NCBI GenBank assembly: GCA_020744425.1
Contig: JAGMUV010000014.1
Location: 1,426,001-1,490,000 of the forward strand
Direction: 5' to 3'
Source: Dactylonectria macrodidyma
Taxonomy: Eukaryota; Ascomycota; Sordariomycetes; Hypocreales; Nectriaceae
DNA length: 64,000 bases
Part shown: positions 43,249 through 56,113 of the stretch, piece after piece
Layout of the letters: every line of letters begins with the position of its first letter
Numbering within the stretch: the first letter of the stretch is position 1
Program-made: the position numbers and the translations under genes
Notes under the pieces: generated by a model
The model's input: the letters and a program-made list of their open reading frames with translations, nothing else
Told to the model about the DNA's origin: nothing
Database searches by the model: none

Positions 43249-44387
43249 TTATGTTCTCACGCCGCTTGTCTCAAGTTGCTTCCACAATTTCTCCTCTTCC
43301 ACCAGTATGTTCTTGCCACTAAAGTCGCCACTAAAGTCAAGATCCGGCAACAGTTTCTGGTATGGTACGACTCGCACCCGAACATCCGACGTGGTGGTGC
43401 CAAATTGCATGGCTTCCACGATCTGTCCATCTCCATATTGGGCTTCGGTCACAATGCTCAGCATCACTTTGGCACACTCAGTAGCCGTCATGTTCATATC
43501 AACCTCCCTGACCTTGTCTTTGCAGTACTCTTGCGTAACGACAGGGGTGAAAGTAGTAGCTGGACAAATGGTAGCAACTCGAATACCGAGCCGGGCTTTC
43601 ATTTGCCCCAGGCTCAGAGTGAAAGAAGTCAGGGCTCCCTTAGTGGAGTTGTACAAGGGTGTCCCAATGGTAGGCAAGTAGGCGCTGAGAGAAGAAACAA
43701 AGAGCAAGTTTCCAGCGATCTTGTTCTGCATCCAGTAGTCCAGAGCGATCTGAGCAAATCGGATAGGTCCCATCGCATTGACAGCGAAGATCTTGTAGAC
43801 ACCAATCGCAGCCTCAGGGTTATCCTCGGATAAAGCTGAAATACCCGGGGGGTTCCAAAAGTTGCTGTTTGGCGGTTCCCTACGTTTAAGTTTATAGTTA
43901 GTTTCTACCACATGATGAAGATTCGTATAAGAGTGCTCATGGCGGCGTCATATAGTGGGTGGCGAATGACGCAACGTCGCAAACAGATGGACTTGGGGAA
44001 CAACAAGGATGTGGAAGCACGAACCAGATTCCTGCCCCTGGACAGAGCAGGTCAACCCTGCCAAATATCTCTAGGGCAAAGGCCCAGGTGGTAGAGATGT
44101 GAGACCAGTTGGATTGGTCCACATGGCGAAAGACGGCAGAAGGAGCTCCATCCGTAGGTGGATGAGGAAATTTGGCAACTGTGGCCTCGGCTTCAGGGCG
44201 AAGAGCGATGTCGGCGAAGATGACTGAACATCCAGCATTGAGGAGCTGTTCTGCAAAGGAATGGTTGATACCTATGAGGTATTATGATGAGCTGTCCGTA
44301 ATGAATAGCTTATTACACGCGATGGCACGCACCACTACCAGAGCCAGTGACAATGGCAAATTTGCCCTTCACATCCCACACAGACAT
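43249..44387 (-). CDS. Short-chain dehydrogenase, NAD-dependent type
   Basis: Three exons (44333-44387, 44025-44271, 43249-43879) encode 310 residues. Splicing restores the cofactor site TGSGSGIN at about residues 14-21, split by the first intron as GSG|G. An acidic residue after the second strand (IFADIAL) suggests NAD(H) over NADP(H). CPGAGIW replaces NNAG, the catalytic Ser lies in FVSSLSAY, and the YNSTK pair is near residue 175. The pattern resembles the 15-hydroxyprostaglandin dehydrogenase-like fungal SDR group; the substrate is unknown. The second intron is 145 nt, long for this window. The gene converges on the damaged NLR and diverges from no clear partner. Confidence 0.9.
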
Positions 44388-45634
44388 TTTGGCGGCTAGG
44401 GTTGTTGAGAATGATCGAAAACAATTGAGACGTGACTCTTCGGTTGAATTGAAACTGAATGCTAATATCGGAGGAAATATGGATGTTTTGGCCAGAGATC
44501 AGGCACGAGAAGAATACGTGCGAACCAACTTAGTATCATAGGAATTGGTGAACGGGGCCTGGAACAGAACCGGGGTGCGTCTTGCATCTCCTACCCTGGC
44601 CTTGGTGATCCATGCTGGGAACTGGGATGAGAACCAACACTCTGACGCTAGATATGCTCGAAAAGGGGGCAAACCCATGTTCCAACAGAACGCATGGGAG
44701 CATCGTCTGAAATGTGCCTCTCTAGAGTTAAGGAGCCACATGAGGTTGCATCCGCCCCATACCCGTGGTATCTGGGCTGGGTAACCGTTGCGTGATGTGT
44801 GGATCTTATGTATGCGATACATGATGAAAGGGAAAAGATGAACACGCAACTGTTGGTTCCGTGGATCTAAGCCCCAGTATGGTCGTAGAAAGCGGACCCG
44901 AATGCCTTGAGCAACTTCTTTGTTGGATCCTTATCTAGGATCGTTTGATCAATACTCTTACGACATTACCTAACTAGACCCGAGTCGGAATAGCGGCAGC
45001 AGTTATGAACTCAACAGGGGTTACGTATTCGATGGATCCTTCTTGCATGCTCCCAAACAACCCATCCATTCTGCATCACGGGAGTGAGTGGTTTTCGTAT
45101 CCATCTTGCCCGCCCCCCCGCGAAGCGATATTGTAGATTCAACCAGAATAGTGGTCCCGCAATGCTCAGCATCGCATCGACAACTCTATATGCAGATGCA
45201 GCTATCGCACTATGCATCTTTAATGCAGGGAAACACGATTTGTGTGGCCACCGTCGCGCTGCATTGGCCTCATATGGTCCTATTGGCTGCACATGGGAGA
45301 CAAAAGCACTGGCTTGACTTTCAATAGCAAGACAATTACCGCATCCTCATAAAACAAGTCTATCCAAGCTGGCGTGTGGGCCATTGCAATCACATTTTGA
45401 AATCGAAGAGTGCCGAGCGAGACAACCTTGCACCAGCCACCCCGGATGCTTGGTTAGTACATGGATATGATGCCGAAAAGTTTGAACCAACTGCCCCATA
45501 AGGGAGACATCATGTTACAGGTATATCCTCTTATCATTTCGAACTAACGCCAGGCAGCAGAGACTTCGTTTCTCAAACCACATGTTCGACGACGTGGATT
45601 CTTTGTCCTGTTCTCTTCGTCAGTGTCTGCTCAG
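44388..45634. other. Intergenic region without a supported gene
   Basis: About 1.25 kb between the SDR start (minus) and the 7TM gene start (plus). It contains only short unrelated frames and would hold both promoters. Confidence 0.5.
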
Positions 45635-46857
45635 ATGGCGCCCCCTGGTTGGCACGCCATCGAGCCAACTGGACTCGCGCGGGCTATTCTAGGAGTCACT
45701 TTGACGTTTTCTATCCTGTCCATTGTCGTCATTACGCTGCGAGTGGGAGTTCGACTCCGGCTCGGTAGGTTTGCGACTGAAGATGGACTCATGTGCGTGG
45801 GATTTGTAGGTATCACGGGAACTTCACCAGTTCAAAAGCTGACCAGTTCGTAGGTCATCAACATGGTGCACAACTCCGTCATATGCTACGGCACATTCAC
45901 TGGGCTTGGTAGCCCTGACTCCAAAATCCCAGGAGGCACTACTGGCGTCATATACATGGAAGGCATCAAGGTATGTTTGTCTTTGTAATGCGTATTGTTG
46001 CTAGAAGACTAACATCACCAGTCAATTTTCCTCTGGCAAATCTTTTTTCTCAGCGGATTTGTGTTTATTAAGTGCAGCATTTGCTTGACCTTACTCCGCA
46101 TCGCCTTCATCAAATGGCACAAGGTCACTCTCTGGACGCTCATCGCGATCACGATTGTCTCCACTATCGTCGTCGACATCTACATCCTCATCCAGTGCCG
46201 GCCGATCTCGAGAACATGGGGCGAAACCGAAGGGACTTGTCTTCCAAGCACGATTACTGTGGTCATCACCTTTGTGATTTCAGGTTTCAACCTGGTCACC
46301 GATATGACTACGGCAGTTTTGCCTTTCCTCATGTTGAAGGGTTTACAAATGTCTCAGAAGCGCAAGACCGCCATTACCGTGGTTCTATTACTTGGTGTTT
46401 TAGCCTCTATTGCCACGATAGCTCGTCTCCCATTTGGAAAAGCGTATTTCGCGGCAGAGAATTACCTAGGTCAGTTTGCTTCCACATTCATCCTGCCTTT
46501 CGCAAGCCTTTTTCTCGCTTTTACACCTCAACAGTTGGAATTGGTCACATAATCTTATGGACGGTGATAGAATGCGATCTCGCACTCATTGCCGGATCAC
46601 TTCCCATGCTTCACGCCTTGGTCAAGGGTTTGGGCCAAGGATCAAGCAGCGGTGGCTACGTTCAATCCACGGAATTGGTAACCATCGGACGCAAAGGCTA
46701 TCGACTGCACAACGATGCTGCATTGACGAAGAATGAAGCCGCCAGTGAGAGCACCCAAGGCATTGCTGTCCAAAACGATCGCAACATTCTTCATGAAGAT
46801 CCGACTTTGGACAGACAAGATTGCGAATCCCCACACCATGCAAGGACCTATGTCTAG
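45635..46857 (+). CDS. Rhodopsin-like (PTH11-type) seven-transmembrane protein
   Basis: Four exons (45635-45805, 45854-45970, 46022-46469, 46535-46857) encode 352 residues. Seven hydrophobic segments follow the fungal rhodopsin-domain order: TM1 with GVTLTFSILSIVVITLRVGVR, TM3 with FIKCSICLTLLRIAF, an ILIQCRPISRTWG loop holding the conserved Cys and Trp, TM5 with VISGFNLVTDMTTAVLPF, and TM7 with IILWTVIECDLALIAGSLPML. A soluble tail of about 90 residues ends the protein. These plasma-membrane proteins are related to Pth11 receptors but lack the CFEM domain here; the ligand is unknown. The ATG at 45635 was chosen because it directly precedes the TM1-type N-terminus. Confidence 0.88.
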
Positions 46858-47934
46858 GCTTAATAACAGTGTAGACGATGGCAGGTGGCATTCACCCTTG
46901 GAGATGGCGTGGAGTGGAACTTGTGAGAGACAAACCAGAACAATAACTCGTTTGGAACATGTTCCCTGGTCGAGTGAGTCCTGTGTTGCAACATTGATCC
47001 AGGTCAAAATACAACCAACATCATAATTGATTTCTACCAACAGCTCGCCGGAACCGCACACCAGCTTCCGCCAATGGTTCTCATTGGACTGTTGGCTTGC
47101 AGATTTCATGCGCAGGGACACAAAACGGTGAACCCTGCCAAAAGCTAGGATCTGACAACCAACAGCACCGGACCACGAGCCGGTGATCATTCGCCCCATC
47201 CTGCACCTGGCCCTTGTCTTGAGCCATGTCAGTCACGCCGGGGAAGATGTCGAGCTTTGCTAAAGTATGCGCTGTCGCCATTCTGATTGTCCGTTAATTT
47301 GCTACCAACACATGTGGAACCTTGATAGGGTTTTGAGGACAATGACAAGGGGCGCGGTGAAGAACCCCTGACAGCTAGCATTCGATTTCTGAGATTTTAT
47401 CCATCACCGTTAGGGCCAACAAATGTGACGTGACGAGGAATAATGTCGCTCAAAAGGCGAACATGAAGTCCTTGCAGTCTCTATTATGTCGTTGGGCCTG
47501 AGTAGGAGTCGCTTCGTAGCCCTAACTGCTGAGATATGATGGTGTCAAGTTGTAGCTCGACTTGTTCATAAATACCACAATTACTCACACCTAGGGTGTA
47601 ACTTAAGTTTCGCAGAAAGATCCGTGTTGCCCCTACTAAATACCCTCGGTCAAATAAAGAGGATTGAAGTCTCCATAACCTTGCGGTTAAAACTAGGCTC
47701 AGCTTGCATCGACTTCGCTTGTTTGACTCAAGTTCAACTGAAGTAAGAGGGTGATCCAACTCTGACCTTGGCGTTCCTCACTGAACTTTCACATGCCTTT
47801 GTACGATGCTTATTCCATGCTGTTCATATATTATGAATTCGTTACTAATCTAGCGACCGTTGTCTAGCATGATGGCTTCTCTTCAGCACACGCAAATACT
47901 GATCTAACACCTTCTCCATTATCTCCAGACAAAC
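46858..47934. other. Intergenic region without a supported gene
   Basis: 1.1 kb between the 3' ends of the 7TM gene and the minus-strand 7TM relic. No supported frame. Confidence 0.5.
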
Positions 47935-48799
47935 TTACAATCCATCTCTAGCGGTGTCGCAATTATGCTTTATTTTCCACACATGCATTTCCTCCGCTAT
48001 ATCCACTTCACTTTCATTGTTCTCCCTTCCGTCAGTCTGGCCTCCACCATCCACTCCAGCAGTCCGAGGCCTCCTGCTAGGATAAGACCCGATCATCAGA
48101 GGAGCCTTGGACCCTCCGCCTGGTTCCTTGAAACTCTCCCTGCACTTGTTGCTCAGCTTCTTCGGATTAAAGTCTGGTCTTAGTAACGGCAAACACGCAA
48201 TAACAAGGCTGACATTACAGTCCAGGATGGTCCATAGAGCTAAGCCCCAAAGCTGGCAGTAATATGCGATGGTTAACCACAGAAGAATTCTCCGTTTACG
48301 CATAAAATCGGGGAAGATTTGAAGATACAGCACAAGCAGCGTCAGCTTGTTCAAAGTCAAGTTTGCCCAGACTGGTATGTTTCAATACCAGAACAGCTAA
48401 GAGTTGACGGATTTTGTCAGCTCTTGTACTGTGTGGACCCTGTTCAGACAGCCAATTACCTTGAACACTTGGTGGATGATGTTCTCATCTCCGTGGTAAA
48501 ACTTCATGGAAGTGTCTACCGTTGGACCGAGGGCGCCGAGACTGTTCAGAAGGCCTGTGAATATTGTCGCCGCCAGGGCAGAAAGCCAGGCCATGAACAT
48601 GAAGAAATCACTCGCCAGTAAACCTCGCTTCTGGATCTTTAGGCGGAGGTAGACCCGGACAACGATGGCGACGGTGGCAATCGCGATGAACGTCCATCCT
48701 GAAACCTACAAAGATATATCGTGTCAGAGAGTGAAGGCAAGAACATCGTCTGGGGTATCGTACAAGAATTGCCACTAGTCCTGGCCCAATATCCGTCAT
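47935..48799 (-). pseudogene. Rhodopsin-like 7TM relic lacking TM4-TM6
   Basis: The piece at 48764-48799 (MTDIGPGLVAIL) splices over a 58-nt intron to 48460-48705 (SGWTFIAIATVAIVVRVYLRL...DFFMFMAWLSALAATIF), giving TM1 and TM2. The next piece (47935-48371) has NLTLNKLTLLVLYLQIFPDF (TM3), then KRRILLWLTIAYYC joined directly to LWTILDCNVSLVIACLPLLRPDF (TM7). Roughly 100 residues covering TM4-TM6 are missing, and no acceptor keeps the frame between the second and third pieces. It is a truncated relative of the intact 7TM gene 1.1 kb away. Confidence 0.72.
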
Positions 48800-51700
48800 T
48801 GCCAAGACCTAGGTTACCATGAATCAAGATATTCACTGGTGCAGCAAGCGAAGGTAGTGTTTTCGGTGAAAGGTGAGACGGCGGTGGAGGACGGATCTCC
48901 CAGAGGGAAGGGGCCTTTCCAATCTGCCCGCATTCAGGCGATGCTTCAATGGAATGCTCAGCGTTGATAGTTTAGCCGTAGGCATCTGGAACTTAACGTG
49001 GCTTGCCAAGGAGATATCCGGTCCACTGGGATGAGAGATTGCTCCAGCAACCTTAATCATGGTTCAGACGGCCTGGTCTAGACTCAATTGAGATACCCAG
49101 TATTTTAAGCCTCCCGTGCAATTTTCTCTCGCGCTACGCCCTAAGCAGGTGTGGCGATGATACAAGCCCGAATCAGAAGATGGTGCGCGCCTGTCAGCTT
49201 GGCGGTGGCTTTTTGATGTTGATGCTTGTCAGATCACGGCTCTCAGGATTGGCTCGGCTACTACGCGTATGCCCCCTCATCTAATTGCCGTGAAGACTTC
49301 GCTATCATCACTGTGCTATTGGCCGCTGGTATGAAGGCGGACGCCATGTCTCACCATGTGAGGCTTGGCCTACCGCTATCTGTATCCCTTGTGCCAGCAC
49401 TTTTCTTGAAGACTAAGCCTCTCCTATACTCTTTACTTCACCTCCCTCATTTTTTGGTTCCCGGGTATTCGGGTTATCTGGGGTTGATGCCTCTTTTGTA
49501 TGTCTCGAGTATGGTGGGAAAGGGCCCTACCATCAGGTGCACCTGCAAGTCCGCACTTCATTCACTGCCCTCTAAATATCTTCTTGATTATTCATCACCA
49601 TCACTCTAGACCCACTTCGAAACTAGACTCATTCTTTATCTTGTGGCGCCTAGCTGCATCGTTGACTTGTCGCCTTATGAGATTCCATCGCCACCTACTG
49701 CATTTGGCGGGTTTCGTACTGAATAGGGCGAACCATCGAATGAGATGACTTGCACTAGTCTTCAAAATACGTATGGCTCATCTACCTAGGGCGCCCACAT
49801 CATCGCGATCTCGATTCAAAATGAGATCTTCCCGCCGGGAGATGAATGCGGTTGTACGGCTGTGTGAGGCGTCTGCCCGCCTACCACGGCCTCGACCCAT
49901 CATCAGCCTCGCCGCCACATATCACTACGCATTTTTGGGCGAGTATCTCCTGCTGCTGTGCATTCCTACTTTGACTTGCTCAAGAAGTCTGGGTTGCGTC
50001 ATGTAGTTTCAAAGAATGTCACCCTCATTCTTCCATACTCCATGTTGAGCCGATGTCTCAGACATCGAACACTTAGTATCAGCCTCAAAGACACCATGGC
50101 AAATGGCTAGCTTGAACCATTCTCTTAGTGTTTCAAATATGGCCTCTATTTCTTTCGTGTCTACATGATACTGAAATTGGACCTCTCCCATGACAGTCCA
50201 GGCGCCATTCATCTATATACTTTCTCATGTATTCCATAAGTGTCAGACAAAGAATATCCCAGTATTTAGTGACTAACGTTGATTTTACCTCGTGCACTAT
50301 GTAACCGAGCGACACGCCTTAGAAGTCCATAACCAGTAAGTCGGTTTTCTCGGTCGCTTCAATCAAATTCACAATCTTACACCTGACATGATGTCGATTT
50401 ATCTTAAATCATACATTGAATCAGACCTTGATCTTTTGCTCTATTAGTATGTGAAAGGATTCACTGGTAGTAACTGTATCCAAGGGGGGTTCTGGGCTCA
50501 GAATGGTGAGTGAGTTAATTACCTACATCGATGAGGCACCAGCTTTGGTCGTATAGAGCCCGAAGAGAAGGTCGGCGATGAGTCGCTGATAAAATGATAA
50601 AATGATGTGAACGGTATGGAGAAACCCTACGCGTCAATTATGTGGGATGAAGAAATTTTGTTCCTTGGCCCCTAGGCCGAATGAGAGCTTCATTGTTGAA
50701 GTTGGCCAAAGTTGAGGGCTGGTTCTATTTCAAAGATGATATGAGAGCCAATCATTTAGACCAAATGGGAGAGGTTATTGTTAGCATAGGCGTTCTAGCA
50801 GGTTGTCATGATGAAGCCAACTACTCAAATTTTGTGTAAAATGATGTTGCTCCGCTCTTCAACGAGTAGACGTAAACGTTAATTGCAGACTACGCTCAGA
50901 GTAAGATCACGTCTTTGGTCATCGGAGCGGTGCCACAGCGACGGACCATGCTCATGAATGAGTCGATAATTGAACCTCATGGGCTCAGACCTACATGATC
51001 AACGCATATTTCAACTCTTTGTATATCATGAAAAACGATTTACCGTTTTTCTTATTTTTGTGAGAATTAAATCATTAGAAGCATTTGAATGTGTTCACCA
51101 TGAGCGATCCAAGGTCATCTACCTAAAACTCTATGGTGATGGTAAAAGGTAATGGCCATTGGACCGGGTGTTGCTACTTTTTAGACAGAGGCCATGCCAA
51201 CTTTATATTAATTTCATATCTTGTTCAAGTCTGGGATCGTACGACATTTAAGCTAAGTTCATGTCGCCGCGCATCTATCTCATTGAGAAAGTCCTATGAT
51301 GTCATTCGTTTTTGGCGGGCAGACGTCGATGGTATAAATTGGCACTAAGCCCAGGATCCGAATGTCTAAATTACCTCGGCAATAATAGACCATAGACGAA
51401 ACATGTAAGTTCACTGACGGAGCACTCTCAACAAACCAGTGTTGGAGGCCTCATCGGCCATGTTGAGTTGGCTTCACTCCAAGACAAGTGGTCTAAGTCA
51501 GATAATTGCCTCACACCACCGAAATTGAGGCCCGTGAATGAGAGACGGACAGCATCAGAGCCAGCAGCCACCCCACACACCAAGGCGCCGAGACACTGCC
51601 GACGGGCCATAACCGAGAAATAAGATTCCAGACCGCATCGACTCCAACACATTGTATGGGTCGCTAGAAGCCGAGGCGAGGTGGCTACGGGATCCAACCC

Positions 51701-52728
51701 CCCTGGGCCACTGCAACCATACTCCGCTCTCTCCGCTCTCCCCGCTATGCGACGCTAACGGGGGGGCGGAACAAGCCAGCAAGCCTCCCTTGAGAGGTGG
51801 CGTCATGAGGAGGGCGCCTCTGGGAGTGGATGCTTCTCCAGGATCGCAATGAGGCTAGCCAGCTTTCCCCTCTTGTTACTGATTCATTCGCGTGCCTCGT
51901 GGGGGGAGCCCGATGCTATTTGTCGTAAACGACGACATAATAACGTCAGTTCTCCAAAGTGGTGTTGCTGCAGATCTTTATTTCTAGGGCCCCGTCTCGT
52001 GGAACATGTCAGATCGGGAGGCGCTAGATGGATGCTTTGTAGAAGGGTGCCAATTCATCATAGGCTTACGGGCGAGCTGTATAGTAATCAATCGCTCCCT
52101 CCACCCCTATATCTCAAGTCTCGTTATATCCTCCCGTCATGGCTGTCGCATAATTGGCGCCGACTATCTACCTTGCTTGCTGTCACTCGCGTTTCACACG
52201 TACATATGACGAACGTGCAACAGGGATGAACATGGGGATGTTGCCAATCATGAAGGCTCAGGTGGCGCCGGTCTTTCTTCACCGCTCACCTAGCCAATGA
52301 GCACTACACTACTCCATTCTGCAGCTAGTATCTCGTCCAAGTGCCATGCTTCCCACGCGTCATGCCGTTTGGGTCCAGAACATTACTCAAAGCTTCCCGC
52401 CAGTTGCGTGCAGAATCGCAGAGCTCCCCAACAATAACCCCGCATCATCACATTCCCCTTCGGAGCACTACCAAACGAAGTGCCTCCGACATCTCGATAA
52501 CATTTTGTCTTCTGCATTACGGGGTTGAGGTGCCTTGTCCAGCAAAGTGTCCTCCTCCCAACCCCAAATAGGCCGAAAATGCCCGGTAATCAATCCCTCC
52601 CATTCTTCTCAACAAAATTCCCAAAAATTGGTGAATCAAAAAAGCGTCATAAATCGTTTCCAGCTTGTCTATGTTGGTAAGTGAAGCATGAAAAAAGGTG
52701 ATGCAAAGGGTGTCTCACTACCAAGACT
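48800..52728. other. 3.9-kb gene-poor region
   Basis: No supported gene. The stretch 50300-51400 is notably AT-rich with only short frames. A short minus-strand frame at 50009-50212 (EIEAIFETLREWF) vaguely recalls transposase N-termini but is too weak to call. Confidence 0.45.
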
Positions 52729-52956
52729 TCATTCTCCCTTGTCGCGTTTCAAGCGACAACATGAATCCTTACAGCCTGTGTGAGCCGCCAGAATATCCTT
52801 GAGATATTGAATTTCGCTTTGGAGCTCGCCGATACTGTCCAGCAGTTCATTATTCTCCTGCGTATATCGATCCGAATGAGCGAGTAGATCGTCGTAGTCT
52901 AGTGATGGTGTAGGCAAGTTTTTGGTATTATCGGATTCGACTTGATCTATCGCCAT
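52729..52956 (-). CDS. Small coiled-coil protein, possibly a bZIP remnant
   Basis: A 75-residue frame from ATG 52956. After a 30-residue acidic N-terminus comes a heptad-like stretch (ENNELLDSIGELQSEIQYLKDIL), then a short Cys-rich basic tail (GCKDSCCRLKRDKGE). The zipper plus a tail with GC and basic residues recalls the end of fungal bZIP factors, but no basic DNA-binding region is found upstream on this strand. It could be an independent small protein, the last exon of a decayed gene, or a chance frame. Confidence 0.35.
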   Translation of the reverse strand: MAIDQVESDNTKNLPTPSLDYDDLLAHSDRYTQENNELLDSIGELQSEIQYLKDILAAHTGCKDSCCRLKRDKGE

Positions 52957-55900
52957 GGTGCCAGTTCTGCCGTTCCCGGAACCTGCAGCTGGGTAGGTGT
53001 GAGTGAAGTAATGACGGATACACTGGTAAACACCAGAAATGCCTGCCTTCGATATGGACGGCCTATTCGAGAAGCTGAAGCTGAATCACAGGTGCTAATG
53101 TCACCTGAAGAAGAGATGACCTGCCCTCTTTTTTGTACTCCTCTGAAACACCAGCTTGGTCTCTAATGTAGCAACACGAATCGTCCAAATTTAGCACGTG
53201 CATACAGTCGTCGCAATCTTGCCTCACTGCAGCATCGAACCAACTGACTAGAACCGGCATCAGACATGACTCGTCCAGCCAACCAGGGACCAGTGAGCAA
53301 GTCTACTCCCAAAGTCAAGCCTCAGCCCCCTCCCTGAGGCCCCCCCTGATCGTCACACCGCCTAAGTGCCGTGCTCCTCTCATATGCCGGCCACGGCGTC
53401 GGTACTTTCCAGCATGACTAGTAATTGCGTGCACTAGCTAGTAGCTAGAAGACCGAGTGATCCCTAGCTCTATCACTTCTCTCGCTTTGACGCGAGTGAT
53501 ACATGTGATTACGATTCAGCTTGATCGTGAGCATCGTGTTCATCGAACCGCTCAGAGTCACACTGCACTGTGCTGCACCGAAACGTGGCAGATGGCGAAA
53601 TGCTAGCCTGAATGAACCTACAGGCATTCGTGCCTGATGCGCTGTACAGTTGCTTGATTCGGTCAAGCTCAAGGCAAGCTGGCCTGGTGAGGCTTATTCT
53701 TATTCCTGCGCGTTGCCGCATGCCGTGCAACGTCAACGGGCTTTGACGCATAAGCTTGTTTGCCCGTGATTGGAACGACGTCTTTAATGTCTCACCACTT
53801 CATAGGCGTGGCACTGACTGCATCATTTGGGGCCTTTAAAGACGGTGCCTATCAATCAAAACCCCGGTCGCGGGTTGCACTAGTTCGAGAGTCCAGAACA
53901 AAGTCCCCAACGGCTGGACTGTCTCCACGCGGACATCATAGTTCGCATCATCTGCCATCACTAAGTGTCAAGTGACAGCCCTGCCCTTAGTCCTCCGATG
54001 CGTCGGCTGTCATACCGTCCCCTGTCCACCCACCCGGCGCATTGCCACAGACCAATAGTAGATCGCGCGACAAATCCGCCAATCACCAGGCCTGTCACGG
54101 ATGGCCTTTCTGGAGAGAAAGGGCATCTGAAGAGTGCATTTCTTACTCAAACGCCATTTCCACATCATCGTTAATTACAATTTCGATCATTTTAACACAT
54201 AATGACGGTATATGGAGTCGATATGTCCTCTGCTCTATTGTGATGCGTCCTCTCCACTGCTAGGATGCCTCGTCGACGCCGTGTCAGACGGCCGCCCTTA
54301 ACTTTCATACCATCGCAATCGTGACAGCTCACTCTTTGATCAATTATTCTGTGGCGCTTATGGGGCGCTGATCAAATTAAAATTCATAATGAACGATTGG
54401 AGAGATGAATCAGGTCAGTTCTGACAGATTACATCAGTCCTTCTAGTGGGGACTGATTTCCAGCTGCATTCCTGCACGTGTGAGGCACATTCAGCAATTC
54501 CATGCGAGCAGGATTGTGAGCTTGTAATAAGGAGTCTGGGCACCTTGTTTGAGGCTCTTTTTCTCTTAAAATGTCTAGCTCCCCTCCGGCTTCTATGCTC
54601 AGTTTCGTTCCCCGCGGCGACAGCCAAGCCATGCAGATTCCGGTCAACTGCAAGAACACTGATGATGCCCTTCTCGTGTTTCGCCAAAAACATCATCTCC
54701 AAAAGTTGCCTAGATATAATTCAATCAATGACGCCTCTCAATATCAACGACAAAAGAGACGCACATGGTGAACAAATGGTGAACAAATGCTGATGCCACA
54801 GTTTGTTGAGGAAGTAGTGTCTTCCAACTCTCATCGCATAACCTCGTCAAATTCAAGTATCCCCGAGCAACGATTGGGTAACGAAGAGATTTTCCGATCA
54901 TCCTGACTAGCTCAAGTGTCTTGCTTGGCCGGGCTGAAAAAAGAAACGACTCCATTCATTCTCGGCGAGTGCTCCGGCTCCCCTAGTGTTAGTGATCTCA
55001 GCCCAGCGTTTCAACTCTAACCTCACCGCTTGCCTCTCCGACTAGGGCAATGATACAAAAAAAGAAAAAAATAATAATAATAAAGGTGCTTTTACATTTC
55101 TATTCAGCGTTGGAAGAAAAAAATTGAAAAAATGAAGAAATACTACGGAAGTAGCCGCCCTCTGAATGAAAGAATTTGCACGCTGTAGGGTAGCGGAACG
55201 TCAGATCTCTCGACATTAACTGGGGGATGAAATCTGACTCTTTTTCTTCCTCTGCTTATTTCTCTGCTTTGAAAACTAGCTGGATCATCTTTCTGGTGAG
55301 TTCTGAACCTTTAAACTTCCATTTGACCAAAAATGAAGTCGCAACTAGTAAGCGCCGCATAATAGGAATGAACATTAGAATGTCATGTCCCCTTATGATC
55401 GTAGAAAGTGACTAGAACGTGACATTACAAATGCACACAAACATGATAGTTAGGTCATAAAGAACATTCCAACCTAAGTAGCGTTGCAGTATCGGCTTAT
55501 CGACTCGTCGTTAGACATGCGCCTTCCAAGAACATGGTATTCCAGCGGCTTTCGGAGACATTTATCTACGTCTGGCCATCATTCCATTCTCAAGACGCAT
55601 TATATGTTAAGGAGGCAGCGTTCGAGCTCGGCCATTAACACAAAGTCTTTAAAGTGGTTGTGGTTCTAACTGCCAATTTGCAATGGAGAATAAATGCAAA
55701 AGAACACGGCGCATTTATTTACGGCGATCGGTGCGGGACACGTTCAATCAAGTCGTGTTGGCAAGCCAGAACCGGGATTTTGCGCCGGGATTTGACCCGG
55801 GTTTGGCGTGTTATGAGAAGGCGTCTTTATGCATACATTATCTGCTGCCGATAACGCCATGCACTAACATTGGTAGATTGCATCCCGGTCCGGCCGGGCT

Positions 55901-56113
55901 GGCGCCTAAACACGGCTTAGTAGATGAACGACTCTACGCCCTTGGCATGTAGATGTCTTTCGCGGTATAGATCACCGTCGATGTCAAGGTGACGGGTTGA
56001 TGTATTTAAATGGATTGATGAACCGGCCAAATTGACATGGCAGACTGCATCGTGCAAATTATCAATCCTGTGATCATCAACTCCAGCATTTACTCAACAC
56101 CATTTTCTACACA
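52957..56113. other. 3.2-kb gene-poor region
   Basis: No supported gene. An A-rich low-complexity tract with AAT repeats lies at about 55055-55085. The ~110 bp before 56114 are the presumed leader of the dehalogenase-like gene. Confidence 0.45.

Noticed and set aside
50009..50212. Minus-strand frame with a faint transposase-like N-terminus
   Set aside because: Only about 25 residues look suggestive, with no terminal repeats or catalytic motifs nearby.
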